Shown: positions 43,075-51,546 of the stretch, in pieces
How the letters are laid out: the number at the start of each line of letters is the position of its first letter
Numbering within the stretch: the first letter of the stretch is position 1
Assembly: GCA_030429235.1 (NCBI GenBank)
Contig: JAUIDB010000009.1
Span: forward strand, 62,001 to 126,000
Direction: 5' to 3'
Origin: Thermoanaerobaculia bacterium
GTDB lineage: Bacteria > Acidobacteriota > Thermoanaerobaculia > Multivoradales > JAIOJS01
Length of the DNA stretch: 64,000 nt
Made by a program: the position numbers and the translations under genes
The notes under the pieces: model-generated
Seen by the model: only the letters and a program-made list of their open reading frames with translations
What the model was told of the DNA's origin: nothing
Databases searched by the model: none

Positions 43075-45921
43075 TCAGAACTTGGTCTTGGGTCGCGCTG
43101 GAGGAGTTTGTGGTGACCGCGGGTGGCCGGAGCCGGTGGCAGTGCCTTCCGCCTGGTGGTCGAGCCAGCGCCGGAAGATGTGTCCGGGCGGCAAGTGTGG
43201 CTCGAGCGCGGCCCAGGTCGACACGGACGCGTGCCGAGCGGCGTCGGCCCCCTTGGGGTCGCCGTTCCGCTCGGCCAGCGCCGCCTCGGTAAGGTGGCGC
43301 ACATACCGCGCCATCAAGGTGGTGCTGTGGTCGGGGCCGTACAGCCGCTCGAGGCGCAACCCCGCCCCTTCCAGCCGTTCCTTCGCGGCGTCGAGCTCAC
43401 CCTGGACGTAGAGGAGTCGGCCGGTGAGGCTCTCGAGCTCGGCTACATCGGCGCCCTCGGGTTCCAGGCGCCGGTGGATCGAAAGGGCTCGACTCCAGGC
43501 ACGACCGGTGGCGTCGAGATCACCCTGCAGCTCGTAGGCCAGGCCCTGCATGCTCAGCGCGTTGGCGGCATAGCGGTTGTTCTCGTTGCCGAGCGCCTCC
43601 ACGGCGATCGTGTAGCTTTCCTCGCAGTGTGCGATGGCGGCGTCGACCCGGTCGACGAAGAGCTGGGTGAAGCAGAGGCTGCTGCCGAGGATCGAGGCGG
43701 CGAGGTGACGCTCTCCGTAGGCCGCCTGGTAGGCCGCCAGTGAGCCCTCAAGGGCCTCGATCGCTTCCTCGTAGCGTCCTACCCGCCGAAGCGAGAGGGC
43801 GAGACTGTTGAGGATCTGCCCGTAGAGGTAATGGTCGGGGCCGTAGATCTCCTTCTGGATGCGGGCGGCCTGTTCGAGAAGCGGTGCCGCTTCGGCGTGT
43901 CGGTCGAGGCGGGAGAGCTGATCGCCGAGGCGGGACATCGCCTGGGTGGTCAGGGGGTTGCGTTCGCCGTAGGTCTTCCTGGAGAGGTCGAGGGCCCGCC
44001 GGAGGAGCTGGAGAGCCTCGAGATGGTTCCCGCGTTTGGCGAGGAAAGCGCCCGCATCGTTGAGGGTCGAGATGCGGGTGGGCAGGAGCTCGGTTGCCAG
44101 CGCGTCGTCCGGAATCTCCAGAGCCTGGTCGAAGTAGTGCCGCGCCTGGTCGTGCTCGGCGAGTTGCTCGCTGGCCACGCCGAGGGCGTTGAGGCTGTAC
44201 AACCGTTGGCCCTCGTTCGGTCCCGCACGTTGCTGGATCGCCATCGCCTCGAGGAACGCATCGCGGGCCTCCTCGCTGCGGGTTGCGGCCAGGAGCGCAT
44301 CCCCGAGGTGGTTGAGGGCGAGGGCCAGCCCGTCCTCCGCCTCCAGGCGCTCCGCGGCGGTGATGTCACTCGCAAGCACACCGCGATAGCTCGCCACCGA
44401 GCGCTCGAGGAGCTCGATGGCCCGCTCGGGATTGGCGAGGCTCTGGAAGACCGAGCCGATGGTATCGAGCATCCGGGCCTGTAGAAGAGCGGAAGTGTCG
44501 AGCTCATCGACGCGAGAGAGGCCGGCCTCGAGCAGCTCGCGAGCCGTGCTCTCTTCGCCGAGGTGGACGCCGGGGTCGCTGGCGTCGAACAGGGTGAGGA
44601 GGAACTCGGTCACCGATTCGGCCCGCTCTGCGTGTCGCTGGGCCCGGTTCCGCTCGTCGACGGTCTGGCGCTGTTGGAGGGCGAGGCCGAGGATCAGCGA
44701 GCCGATGACCAAGCTGCTGACGAACGAAGCGGTCGAGGCGATCGGGTTGCGTCGCAGCAGCTTACCGAGGCGGTAGGTCAGGGTCGCGGGGCGGGCCGCG
44801 ATCGGCTGTCCGGCGAGGAACCGCCGCAGATCGGCGGCGAGTTCGGCCACCGATTCGTACCGCCGCTCGGGTTCCTTGGCGATCGCCTTGGCGACGATGG
44901 TATCGAGGTCCCCCTTCAGGGCGCGCGGCGTCCATGGCGGTCGCTCGTTCGCTGGCCGTGCCTCGATGACGCGCGACGGGCGCGGTGGCTCGCTCTCGCA
45001 GACCTCCCGCTCGAGTTCGCCGAACTTGAACTCGCGCGAGTCGAAAGGACGTCTCCCGGTGAGTAGCTCGTAGAGCAGGACACCGAGGCCCCAGATGTCG
45101 GTCGCGGTCGTCACGGCGTTGCCCCGGTACTGTTCCGGGGCGGCGTAGTCCGGGGTTAGAAGTCGCTGCCCGGCCCCGGTGTGCAGGCCGATCGCGGCTG
45201 TGAGCTCGGTCTCGCTCGGACTCGGGGCGAGCAGCTTGGCGATGCCGAAGTCGAGGAGCTTCGGCTGCCCGTCGGTGGTCACCAGTAGGTTCGATGGCTT
45301 CAGGTCCCGGTGCACGATCAAGCGTCGGTGGGCGTACTGAAGCGATCCGCACACTTCGACGAAGAGGCCCAGTACCTCGTCCAGGGGAAGCTGGCGCTGG
45401 CGACAGTGTTCGGTGATCGGGAGGCCGTCGATCAGCTCGAGGGCGAGATACGCGCGCCCCGAGTCGATGCCGCTGTCGAGCACCCGGGCGATGCCCGGAT
45501 GATCGAGACCGGCGAGGAACTGCCCCTCGGCGCGGAAACGACGGTGTCGCTGCGTCGGCGTCTCGGGGCCGAGCGCTTCGACCCGCAGGACCTTGAGCGC
45601 GACCCGCTGGTGGAGTGAGTCGCCCTCGCGCTCGGCGAGAAAGACGGACGCCATGCCGCCCTCACCGAGGATCTCGATCAGGCGATAGGGGCCGATCTGC
45701 TCGTCGATGCCGGGCGAGGGAGTGTGGAGCACCATCGAGAGCGGCTCGCTCTCGGCCCTCTCCTGGTCGGTCGCGACCTCGAGTAGGCGAGCGACCTGTT
45801 GGCGGAGATCGGGATCGTCGATCGTGTCCAGCACTCGTTGGCGTTCGGGCGGGCGGAGGTCGAGTGCTCGTTCGAGCCAGGGCTCCGCCTCCGTCCAACG
45901 ATGGAGCGGATCGAAGGTCAA
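43075..45921 (-). CDS. Ser/Thr protein kinase with TM and TPR sensor domain (module 4)
   Basis: The 948-residue protein starts at TTG 45921, overlapping the sigma stop by four bases (TTGA). The kinase has GEGGMASVFLAER near 86, VALKVLR (Lys110), VHRDLKPSNLLV, DFGIAKLLAP and AAPEQYRGNAV. A membrane span (VSSLVIGSLILGLALQ) and about eight TPRs follow (RLYSLNALGVASEQLAEHDQ, YLYGQILNSLALSLRRVGRY). The end is proline- and lysine-rich (RSPQTPPARPKTKF). The catalytic set is complete. It forms an operon with its sigma factor and is divergent from the beta-helix gene at 46640. Confidence 0.92.
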   Translation of the reverse strand: MTFDPLHRWTEAEPWLERALDLRPPERQRVLDTIDDPDLRQQVARLLEVATDQERAESEPLSMVLHTPSPGIDEQIGPYRLIEILGEGGMASVFLAEREGDSLHQRVALKVLRVEALGPETPTQRHRRFRAEGQFLAGLDHPGIARVLDSGIDSGRAYLALELIDGLPITEHCRQRQLPLDEVLGLFVEVCGSLQYAHRRLIVHRDLKPSNLLVTTDGQPKLLDFGIAKLLAPSPSETELTAAIGLHTGAGQRLLTPDYAAPEQYRGNAVTTATDIWGLGVLLYELLTGRRPFDSREFKFGELEREVCESEPPRPSRVIEARPANERPPWTPRALKGDLDTIVAKAIAKEPERRYESVAELAADLRRFLAGQPIAARPATLTYRLGKLLRRNPIASTASFVSSLVIGSLILGLALQQRQTVDERNRAQRHAERAESVTEFLLTLFDASDPGVHLGEESTARELLEAGLSRVDELDTSALLQARMLDTIGSVFQSLANPERAIELLERSVASYRGVLASDITAAERLEAEDGLALALNHLGDALLAATRSEEARDAFLEAMAIQQRAGPNEGQRLYSLNALGVASEQLAEHDQARHYFDQALEIPDDALATELLPTRISTLNDAGAFLAKRGNHLEALQLLRRALDLSRKTYGERNPLTTQAMSRLGDQLSRLDRHAEAAPLLEQAARIQKEIYGPDHYLYGQILNSLALSLRRVGRYEEAIEALEGSLAAYQAAYGERHLAASILGSSLCFTQLFVDRVDAAIAHCEESYTIAVEALGNENNRYAANALSMQGLAYELQGDLDATGRAWSRALSIHRRLEPEGADVAELESLTGRLLYVQGELDAAKERLEGAGLRLERLYGPDHSTTLMARYVRHLTEAALAERNGDPKGADAARHASVSTWAALEPHLPPGHIFRRWLDHQAEGTATGSGHPRSPQTPPARPKTKF

Positions 45922-46484
45922 CGAGCCGCATCCCGGTCGAGCAGCGCGTGCAAGAGGGTCCGAGCCTTCAGCCAGTTGCGCTTCACGGTGCTCGGTGAGA
46001 CATCGAGCGCCGTCGCGATCTCGTCGTTGGTCAGGCCGCCGTAGAACTTCATCTCGACCAGATGCACGAGCTCGGGGGCGCCGCGTCCGAGTTCCTCGAG
46101 GGCGCGTTCGAGATCGAGGGCCTCGATAGCTGGCTGGGAATCGCCGGCGCCGGAGCTGACGGTCAGTGTGGTGCGCTGCCAGTCCCCGCCCCGTTTGGCG
46201 GAACCCCGTCGGCGGAGCTCGTCGATGACCAGACAGCGCATCACCGTGGCGCAGACGGCGATGAAGTGGTTGCGCCCGGCCACCGGTGGGGCCGATTGTT
46301 GCAGTCGGAGGTAGGCGTCGTGTACCAGCCCGGCGGTATCGAGGGTGGCGCCCTGGAGCCGACGACGCAGTTGGGCGTGGGCGAGTCGTCGCAGCTCGTC
46401 GTAGGCGTCCGTCCAGTAGGCGTCGAGCTCGACGAGGGCGCCGCGACGGATGGCGTCCGCGACCCTGGTTACGTCGGCTGGCAC
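45918..46484 (-). CDS. ECF sigma factor, kinase-associated type (module 4)
   Basis: GTG 46484 gives 188 residues. Region 2 contains AYWTDAYDELRRLAHAQLRR and CATVMRCLVIDELRRR; region 4 contains MKFYGGLTNDEIATAL and SPSTVKRNWLKARTLLHALL. Region 2.2 is ATLDTAGLVHDAYLRL, with a single Thr50 and no acidic DxED. It shares its upstream region (155 bases) with the divergent FADGFESGD-tag gene at 46640. Confidence 0.9.
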   Translation of the reverse strand: MPADVTRVADAIRRGALVELDAYWTDAYDELRRLAHAQLRRRLQGATLDTAGLVHDAYLRLQQSAPPVAGRNHFIAVCATVMRCLVIDELRRRGSAKRGGDWQRTTLTVSSGAGDSQPAIEALDLERALEELGRGAPELVHLVEMKFYGGLTNDEIATALDVSPSTVKRNWLKARTLLHALLDRDAAR

Positions 46485-46639
46485 GCTCGCTCCGCGGTGT
46501 TCATCGCCGCGATGCTACCGCGACGCCTGCCCGGCGGTGACCCTCGAGCCGGCTCTTTTTCGGATACGAGGCTAGAGGGAGCGCCGTGCCGAGAGTCCGG
46601 CGTCCGACGCAAGCAACGACCAACGAGGGAGCTCCGCTC

Positions 46640-48340
46640 ATGAGACCGAGCCCGACAGCCAAGACGACGGTGGTGATTCTGACCTGGGTAGCCGTTTCGA
46701 TCACGTCGCCCCTGGGAGCGGAGACCATCACCGTCGGCGCGGATGCACTCTGCGACTACGATTCTCTCCAGGCCGGTTTGTTGCACACCCTGCTCGCCAG
46801 TGGCACCGATACCATTCGCCTGGCCAACAACCAGCTGTACACCGGCCCGTTCCTGGTGCAGAACCAGTCGGTGATCATCGAAGGGGGCTACACCAGCTGT
46901 TCCGATACCACCGCTCTGGGCACTACCGAGGTGCGTCGTCCTTTCGACGATCGGGCGTTCCTGATCAACAGTAGCGGCGGCTTCCCCGAGCTGGTGACGC
47001 TGCGTAATCTCGATATCAATTTCACCGGCAGCGCTCAGGTGGTCCTCGCCTATGGCGGACTGATCCTGGTCGAGGATGGGTTCAGCCTGGCGCTCGAACG
47101 GACCACAGTGCGGAACGGCCGTGCTACCAACGGGGGGGGCATCGCTCTGTACGATGACTCGCTTCTACGGCTGCGGGAAGGCTCGTCGATCGTCGTCAAT
47201 CGCGCCACCTCCGGGGGCGGCATCTACTGTGCCGGAGATAGCGTGATTTACATGACCGGCGGCTTGATCACCTCCAACGAAGCGACCGATGGCGGTGGCC
47301 TCTACGCCTCCGACTGCAGCGTGAGCGTTTCGGCCGGCGGATTCCTGCAGGGAGTGTTGGGCAATCAGGCCACCGAGGATGGCGGAGGCGTCTACGTCGA
47401 TGGCGGGGGTTCGGTAGCGTTCGGAAGTGAGATCGCTCCCGTGCAACTTAGCGGCAACGGTGCTCGGCGAGGGGGTGGTGCCTTCGTCGTCGACTCCGGC
47501 TCGATCGTTCAGGCATGGAATGCCGATGTGACCGGCAACGTGGCCAGTGAGGAGGGGGGAGCGGTCTGGGTCGGCAACCTCGCGCGCTTCTACATGGTCC
47601 GTGTCTTCGACCGCTGCTCCGAACCCTGCTCACGGCTCGAGGGGAACGACGCCGGGGGGGTCGGGGGCGGACCGAGCGGCCGGGGTGGCGCCGTCTTCGT
47701 GGAGGCGGGAGCTCGACTCGACGTTCGCCAGACGCTGATTCGCGACAACCGGGCTGGTAGGGGCGCGGTGGCGTTCCTCGACGGCGGAGCGGCCGCATTG
47801 CTCGAGAACGACGTCGTGGTCCACAATTTCGGCCACGAGATGGTGGCGGTCGGCGATGCCGAACTGTCGGTGGCGTTCGTCACGTCGGCCGACAATGGCC
47901 AGCTGCCCGGACAATCGGGTTCGCACGCCTTCTACACCAACTCGCATTCGGGGGCGACGACCGGGGTCTATTCCAGCATCCTCTGGGATCCGTTGGCCTG
48001 GGGAGGAGGCACGGCCGGAGCCACCCACACCCTCGACTGCGTGACCCTTTTCGACGACGGCTTCTTGCCCCCGGGCTCGCACCGTAGTCTCAGCACTCTC
48101 GATCCCCTCTTCGTCGATGCCCCCGGTGGGGACTACCACTTGACGCCGACCTCGCCGGCGGTCGATTCCTGTGATGACAGCGTCTACACACCCATCGACC
48201 CCGACATCGACAACGAGCTGCGCGGCTACGATGCACCAGGCGGTACTCCGGGTCGGTTCTTCGATCGCGGTGCCGACGAGATGGTCCCTCCGCTGTTTGC
48301 CGACGGATTCGAATCTGGGGACACCTCGGCCTGGGACTGA
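46640..48340 (+). CDS. Exported parallel beta-helix protein with FADGFESGD tag
   Basis: The 566-residue protein from ATG 46640 has a signal peptide (AKTTVVILTWVAVSITSPLGA). It continues TITVGADALCDYDSLQAGLL, then beta-helix coils (GGGIALYDDSLLRLREGSSI, GGGIYCAGDSVIYMTGGLI, GGGLYASDCSVSVSAGG, GGAVWVGNLARFYMV). The tail is PPLFADGFESGDTSAWD and then the stop, without the one to three extra residues seen in several relatives. It is divergent from module 4. The last codons lie inside a strong hairpin. Confidence 0.87.
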   Translation: MRPSPTAKTTVVILTWVAVSITSPLGAETITVGADALCDYDSLQAGLLHTLLASGTDTIRLANNQLYTGPFLVQNQSVIIEGGYTSCSDTTALGTTEVRRPFDDRAFLINSSGGFPELVTLRNLDINFTGSAQVVLAYGGLILVEDGFSLALERTTVRNGRATNGGGIALYDDSLLRLREGSSIVVNRATSGGGIYCAGDSVIYMTGGLITSNEATDGGGLYASDCSVSVSAGGFLQGVLGNQATEDGGGVYVDGGGSVAFGSEIAPVQLSGNGARRGGGAFVVDSGSIVQAWNADVTGNVASEEGGAVWVGNLARFYMVRVFDRCSEPCSRLEGNDAGGVGGGPSGRGGAVFVEAGARLDVRQTLIRDNRAGRGAVAFLDGGAAALLENDVVVHNFGHEMVAVGDAELSVAFVTSADNGQLPGQSGSHAFYTNSHSGATTGVYSSILWDPLAWGGGTAGATHTLDCVTLFDDGFLPPGSHRSLSTLDPLFVDAPGGDYHLTPTSPAVDSCDDSVYTPIDPDIDNELRGYDAPGGTPGRFFDRGADEMVPPLFADGFESGDTSAWD

Positions 48341-48362
48341 GAGTCTCAGGCCGAGGTGTCCC
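48318..48362 (+). terminator. 21-bp terminator hairpin that includes the stop codon
   Basis: The left arm (48318-48338) contains the codons for G-D-T-S-A-W-D up to the first base of the stop. The right arm (48342-48362) is its complement except for one G-U pair, around a three-base loop. It is the strongest hairpin I found and probably ends the beta-helix transcript, though there is no clear T-tract. Confidence 0.65.
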
Positions 48363-48476
48363 AGGTCTTCGGTCGTCGCGGGGCGGTGCCGGTCGCGCAT
48401 CTCCGCTTGGGAGTGAGGCCAGATCGAAGAGTCAGGTTTTGCGCCCGCGCAGGTTCGCAGGGTGCTGCGTCGGACC

Positions 48477-49190
48477 CTAGTCGCTCTGTGACGTCAGCTC
48501 TGGCGGGTAGAGGAGCAAGGCGCCGACCAGCGACGCCACCGTGACGCGTTCGTCGACTCCGAGGTCCGGCGAGAGCCAGACCCGTCCGTGGTTCAGGACC
48601 TCGACCGCCGCCACCACGACCCCGTCGCGCTCCACGGCATAGCCGGCCGGCTGCTCCAGCGGCAAGGGGGAGCCGTCGAGCTGGTGGACGGAGCGCACCT
48701 CGAATCGCGGTGAGACTCCGTCTCGGTGGGTCACGACGCCCCGCAGCTCGAGGCCGAGCCGAGAGCCGAGAACCAGTTGCAGCGTCTCCCCCCCTCCGAG
48801 GAGGCCACAGGCCAAGCGCGGAGTGAAGGCGTCGGTGAGATCCAGCGACCAACCATCGCGCCACGCCTCGATCGCGCGCCGACGGCATTCGACCTCTCGC
48901 ACCTGGCCTCCTGGAGCCTCGAGAACGAACCGAAAGCGCTGGCTCGCTGAGCCGCCGCGTACGCCGAACAGTTCGGTGGACCAACTGAACTCGACTCCTT
49001 GACGCACTCCTTCCACGCCGAACTCTCCGAACGACATTGGCTTCTTCGGGGTTCGGACGAGGTGCCCGGTGACATCGACCGGTAGGACCGAGCTCAGGGA
49101 CTCGGGTACCCGCATCGTCGCCTTCTTCCATCCGGGCAACAGTACGGCGCAGAAGAGCATCATCGACGCCACGACCGACTTGCTTCGCAT
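48477..49190 (-). CDS. Exported or membrane-anchored protein, unknown
   Basis: ATG 49190, preceded by GGAGG at good spacing, gives 237 residues. The start RSKSVVASMMLFCAVLLPGW is a signal or anchor segment. The rest is beta-rich (VEFSWSTELFGVRGGSASQR, RFRFVLEAPGGQVREVECR, LELRGVVTHRDGVSPRFEV). It ends with DERVTVASLVGALLLYPPEL, a hydrophobic stretch. No family is recognised. It is divergent from the exported protein at 49444. Confidence 0.6.
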   Translation of the reverse strand: MRSKSVVASMMLFCAVLLPGWKKATMRVPESLSSVLPVDVTGHLVRTPKKPMSFGEFGVEGVRQGVEFSWSTELFGVRGGSASQRFRFVLEAPGGQVREVECRRRAIEAWRDGWSLDLTDAFTPRLACGLLGGGETLQLVLGSRLGLELRGVVTHRDGVSPRFEVRSVHQLDGSPLPLEQPAGYAVERDGVVVAAVEVLNHGRVWLSPDLGVDERVTVASLVGALLLYPPELTSQSD

Positions 49191-49443
49191 CGGCTCCACC
49201 TCCGGTGCCGCCGAACAGGGCGGCAAGCGGCGGAGACTATACCGGCAGTTCACGGAGGCTGGATAGGTGGCTGGTGGCGACGTGTGGTTCGGTTGGCGAC
49301 GATTCCGCGCGCGAGCCGTCGGCGCGCCGCAACTCGACGAGGCTCTGCAGCGGCGGAGCACGAGGACCAGCGTGCGATTCCAGCCAGCCTGGCGTTTGAC
49401 TGGGCGACGAACCCAATGATCGGCGAACCAGGAAGGACATCGC

Positions 49444-50223
49444 ATGAGAGTACATACTCCCGGACCTGGTCCGGGCCGCAACCAGAGCCTCCGAGGCGTT
49501 TCGGTGCTCTGTCTCGTAGGGCTCGCTCTGGCGGTCGGGGTGCCCGCTGCCATGGCGAACGACTCGACGCCAGCGGAGGCCGAAGGTACCCTGGCGTGGA
49601 CCGACGAACAGATCGAGGCGGCAGTAGAGTCCGGGTGCGATTCCAGCCACAAGATCCGGCGCTACCGGGGAGCTGGTGCCCGCACCTTCGACATTCTCGG
49701 TCCGCTCTACCTGGTGGACGGCGGTGACGTACGCCCCCGCGGCGTCGTCCTGCCGACGTACCTCCGCCTTTTCCTCTACGGCTATCACCGGCGCTGCCGG
49801 GGCGTTTCTCTGGAGGAAGCCAGAACCCTGGCGGGGCCGGAGACCTGGGTGGTTTTGTGGCGTGCCGAGGACCCCTACCGGGGCCGCTCGCGCATGACCA
49901 GTTCGGATCAGCGGGTGTTGACCCCGACCGAGGTTCGAGTGCGGCGGGACAACCAGTGGCACGAGCCGGTCGAGACCCGACAGACGGATCGCTGGATCCG
50001 AACCTGGTTCGGTGACGACTGGAACGAGGAGGAGAGCCTGCTGGCCGTGTTCGACGAGCTTCCCTACGCCGGTTCGCTCTTCGTCGACTACGACGTCGAG
50101 GAAGGCGGCAGCTCCTACCTGACGGACTCCTCGATCTTTGGGCTGACGTCGTACCAGAAGAAGTGGTGGGCCCTCGCTCACGGCGAGCCAGAGCCGAAGG
50201 GAGGTTCGTGGTGGAAGCGCTGA
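49444..50223 (+). CDS. Exported protein, unknown
   Basis: ATG 49444 has AGGAAGG upstream; 259 residues. The signal peptide is GVSVLCLVGLALAVGVPAAMA. The mature protein includes ARTFDILGPLYLVDGGDVRP, TWVVLWRAEDPYRGRSRM and LVDYDVEEGG-like beta segments. It has tryptophan-rich parts (TDRWIRTWFGDDWNEEES and YQKKWWALAHGE). No family recognised. Its end overlaps the next gene by 16 bases, so the two are likely partners. Confidence 0.65.
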   Translation: MRVHTPGPGPGRNQSLRGVSVLCLVGLALAVGVPAAMANDSTPAEAEGTLAWTDEQIEAAVESGCDSSHKIRRYRGAGARTFDILGPLYLVDGGDVRPRGVVLPTYLRLFLYGYHRRCRGVSLEEARTLAGPETWVVLWRAEDPYRGRSRMTSSDQRVLTPTEVRVRRDNQWHEPVETRQTDRWIRTWFGDDWNEEESLLAVFDELPYAGSLFVDYDVEEGGSSYLTDSSIFGLTSYQKKWWALAHGEPEPKGGSWWKR

Positions 50224-50942
50224 AGTCCGGGCTGTCCGAGGCCGGAGCAGGCGCCTGGTTGTCGATCGGTCTCGTCGCCTTCGTCCTCTTCCTTTCGGCC
50301 TATGCGTACCGCCACTGGGCACAGCGGCGGAAGGCCCTGCTGGAACTGATGCCGGGGCTGGGATTCGCCCAGATCGACGAACCGCAGCCGGTGGACCTGA
50401 TTCCCGAGCTGCTCTTCCATCCGAACGAGTTCGAAGAGCCGCAGCCGGGGGTGGGGCCGATCGAGGACCTGCACCCCCGCGTGACCGCCGCTTGGACCGG
50501 GTCCTTGCTGAACGGCACCGTGACGGTGATGGACGTCTCCATCGCCCGCATTCACGGCCACCGCGCGAACGAGGAGCGGACCGGGATGACGCTCAATCGT
50601 ACCGTTCTGCGCTGCCCGACGCCCACCGGCGACTGGCCGCCGGACTTCCTGATCAAGGAACAGGTGCTGTTCAAGGGCCGCGTGACCCACCACCGCACGG
50701 TGCGCGGTACCGAGACCTTCGGCGACCACTACTTCGTATTCTCCAGCGCTTCAGACGAATCTCTGGGGCGCTGGATCACGCCGCAGGTGGAAGCCGCCCT
50801 GGCCCGACACCGGCAGTGGACGATCGCGACGCACGATGGTGTGTTCTACCTTTGCCGGGGAACGAAACACGAGGAGGCGCAGGGGATGGAGAGCTTTCTT
50901 CGGGAAGGGCAAGAGTTGTTGCAGGCTCTGCTTCCACGGTAG
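50208..50942 (+). CDS. Membrane protein with large cytoplasmic domain, unknown
   Basis: GTG 50208 (or GTG 50211) gives 244 residues. One span (GAGAWLSIGLVAFVLFLSAYAY) is followed by a soluble domain: LMPGLGFAQIDEPQ, TVTVMDVSIARIHGHRANEE, GRVTHHRTVRGTETFGDHYF, then RHRQWTIATHDGVFYLCRGT. The last resembles the end of DUF3137-like domains, but the match is weak. Coupled to the preceding exported protein by overlap. Confidence 0.6.
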   Translation: MVEALKSGLSEAGAGAWLSIGLVAFVLFLSAYAYRHWAQRRKALLELMPGLGFAQIDEPQPVDLIPELLFHPNEFEEPQPGVGPIEDLHPRVTAAWTGSLLNGTVTVMDVSIARIHGHRANEERTGMTLNRTVLRCPTPTGDWPPDFLIKEQVLFKGRVTHHRTVRGTETFGDHYFVFSSASDESLGRWITPQVEAALARHRQWTIATHDGVFYLCRGTKHEEAQGMESFLREGQELLQALLPR

Positions 50943-51546
50943 TCTGGCGAGGAACTGTCGCTCGATTCCCACCAACGCCCAACCTCGGCCCCTTGTCCCT
51001 CGAGAGGTTTGCCTCCGTCGGGAGACTCGTGGCACCTCCGTTGGCTCAGCCCTTCCCATTGGCTCTGGCGGGAACCTGACGGGCCACAGCCGACAGAGGG
51101 TTGCGCTGCCATTCGCGCCTAGTGGTCTGCAGTGGACCTACGAGCGACGGTCGGGGGAGCAACACCGCACGATCTTCCGAGCTACGAAGGGGCTGGCCTT
51201 TCGATGGACTCTGTGGCCGCCACCAGAGTAGGTACCGACGCAGGGTGAATGGGGTGTCCGCTGCTTCGGACCCTGTTGCGCTCCTCCGATCCGAGCCGAG
51301 CCAGAAGCAGTGTCCACACCTCTCGGTGAGAACTCCACGGTCGGCCGAGAACCAGGTCTGCCCCCTGGATTCGGTGCCTGATCGAACAGGACCGGGCGGA
51401 GAGTGCCGGGTAACACCGATGTCGTGATCCGAGTGGATCGTCCGATGAAGTAGGTGGAACCAACCTACGGCTCCAACGGGCCTCGGCGCTCCAGCGCGAG
51501 CTCGACGGGGCGAACTCCATCCACCGACTCAAAGAGGCGACCACCC
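50943..51546. other. Gene-poor stretch
   Basis: About 600 bases without a convincing gene. Short overlapping frames on both strands show no signal peptide, family motif or ribosome site. It may hold the promoter of the gene at 51547 or decayed sequence. Confidence 0.45.
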
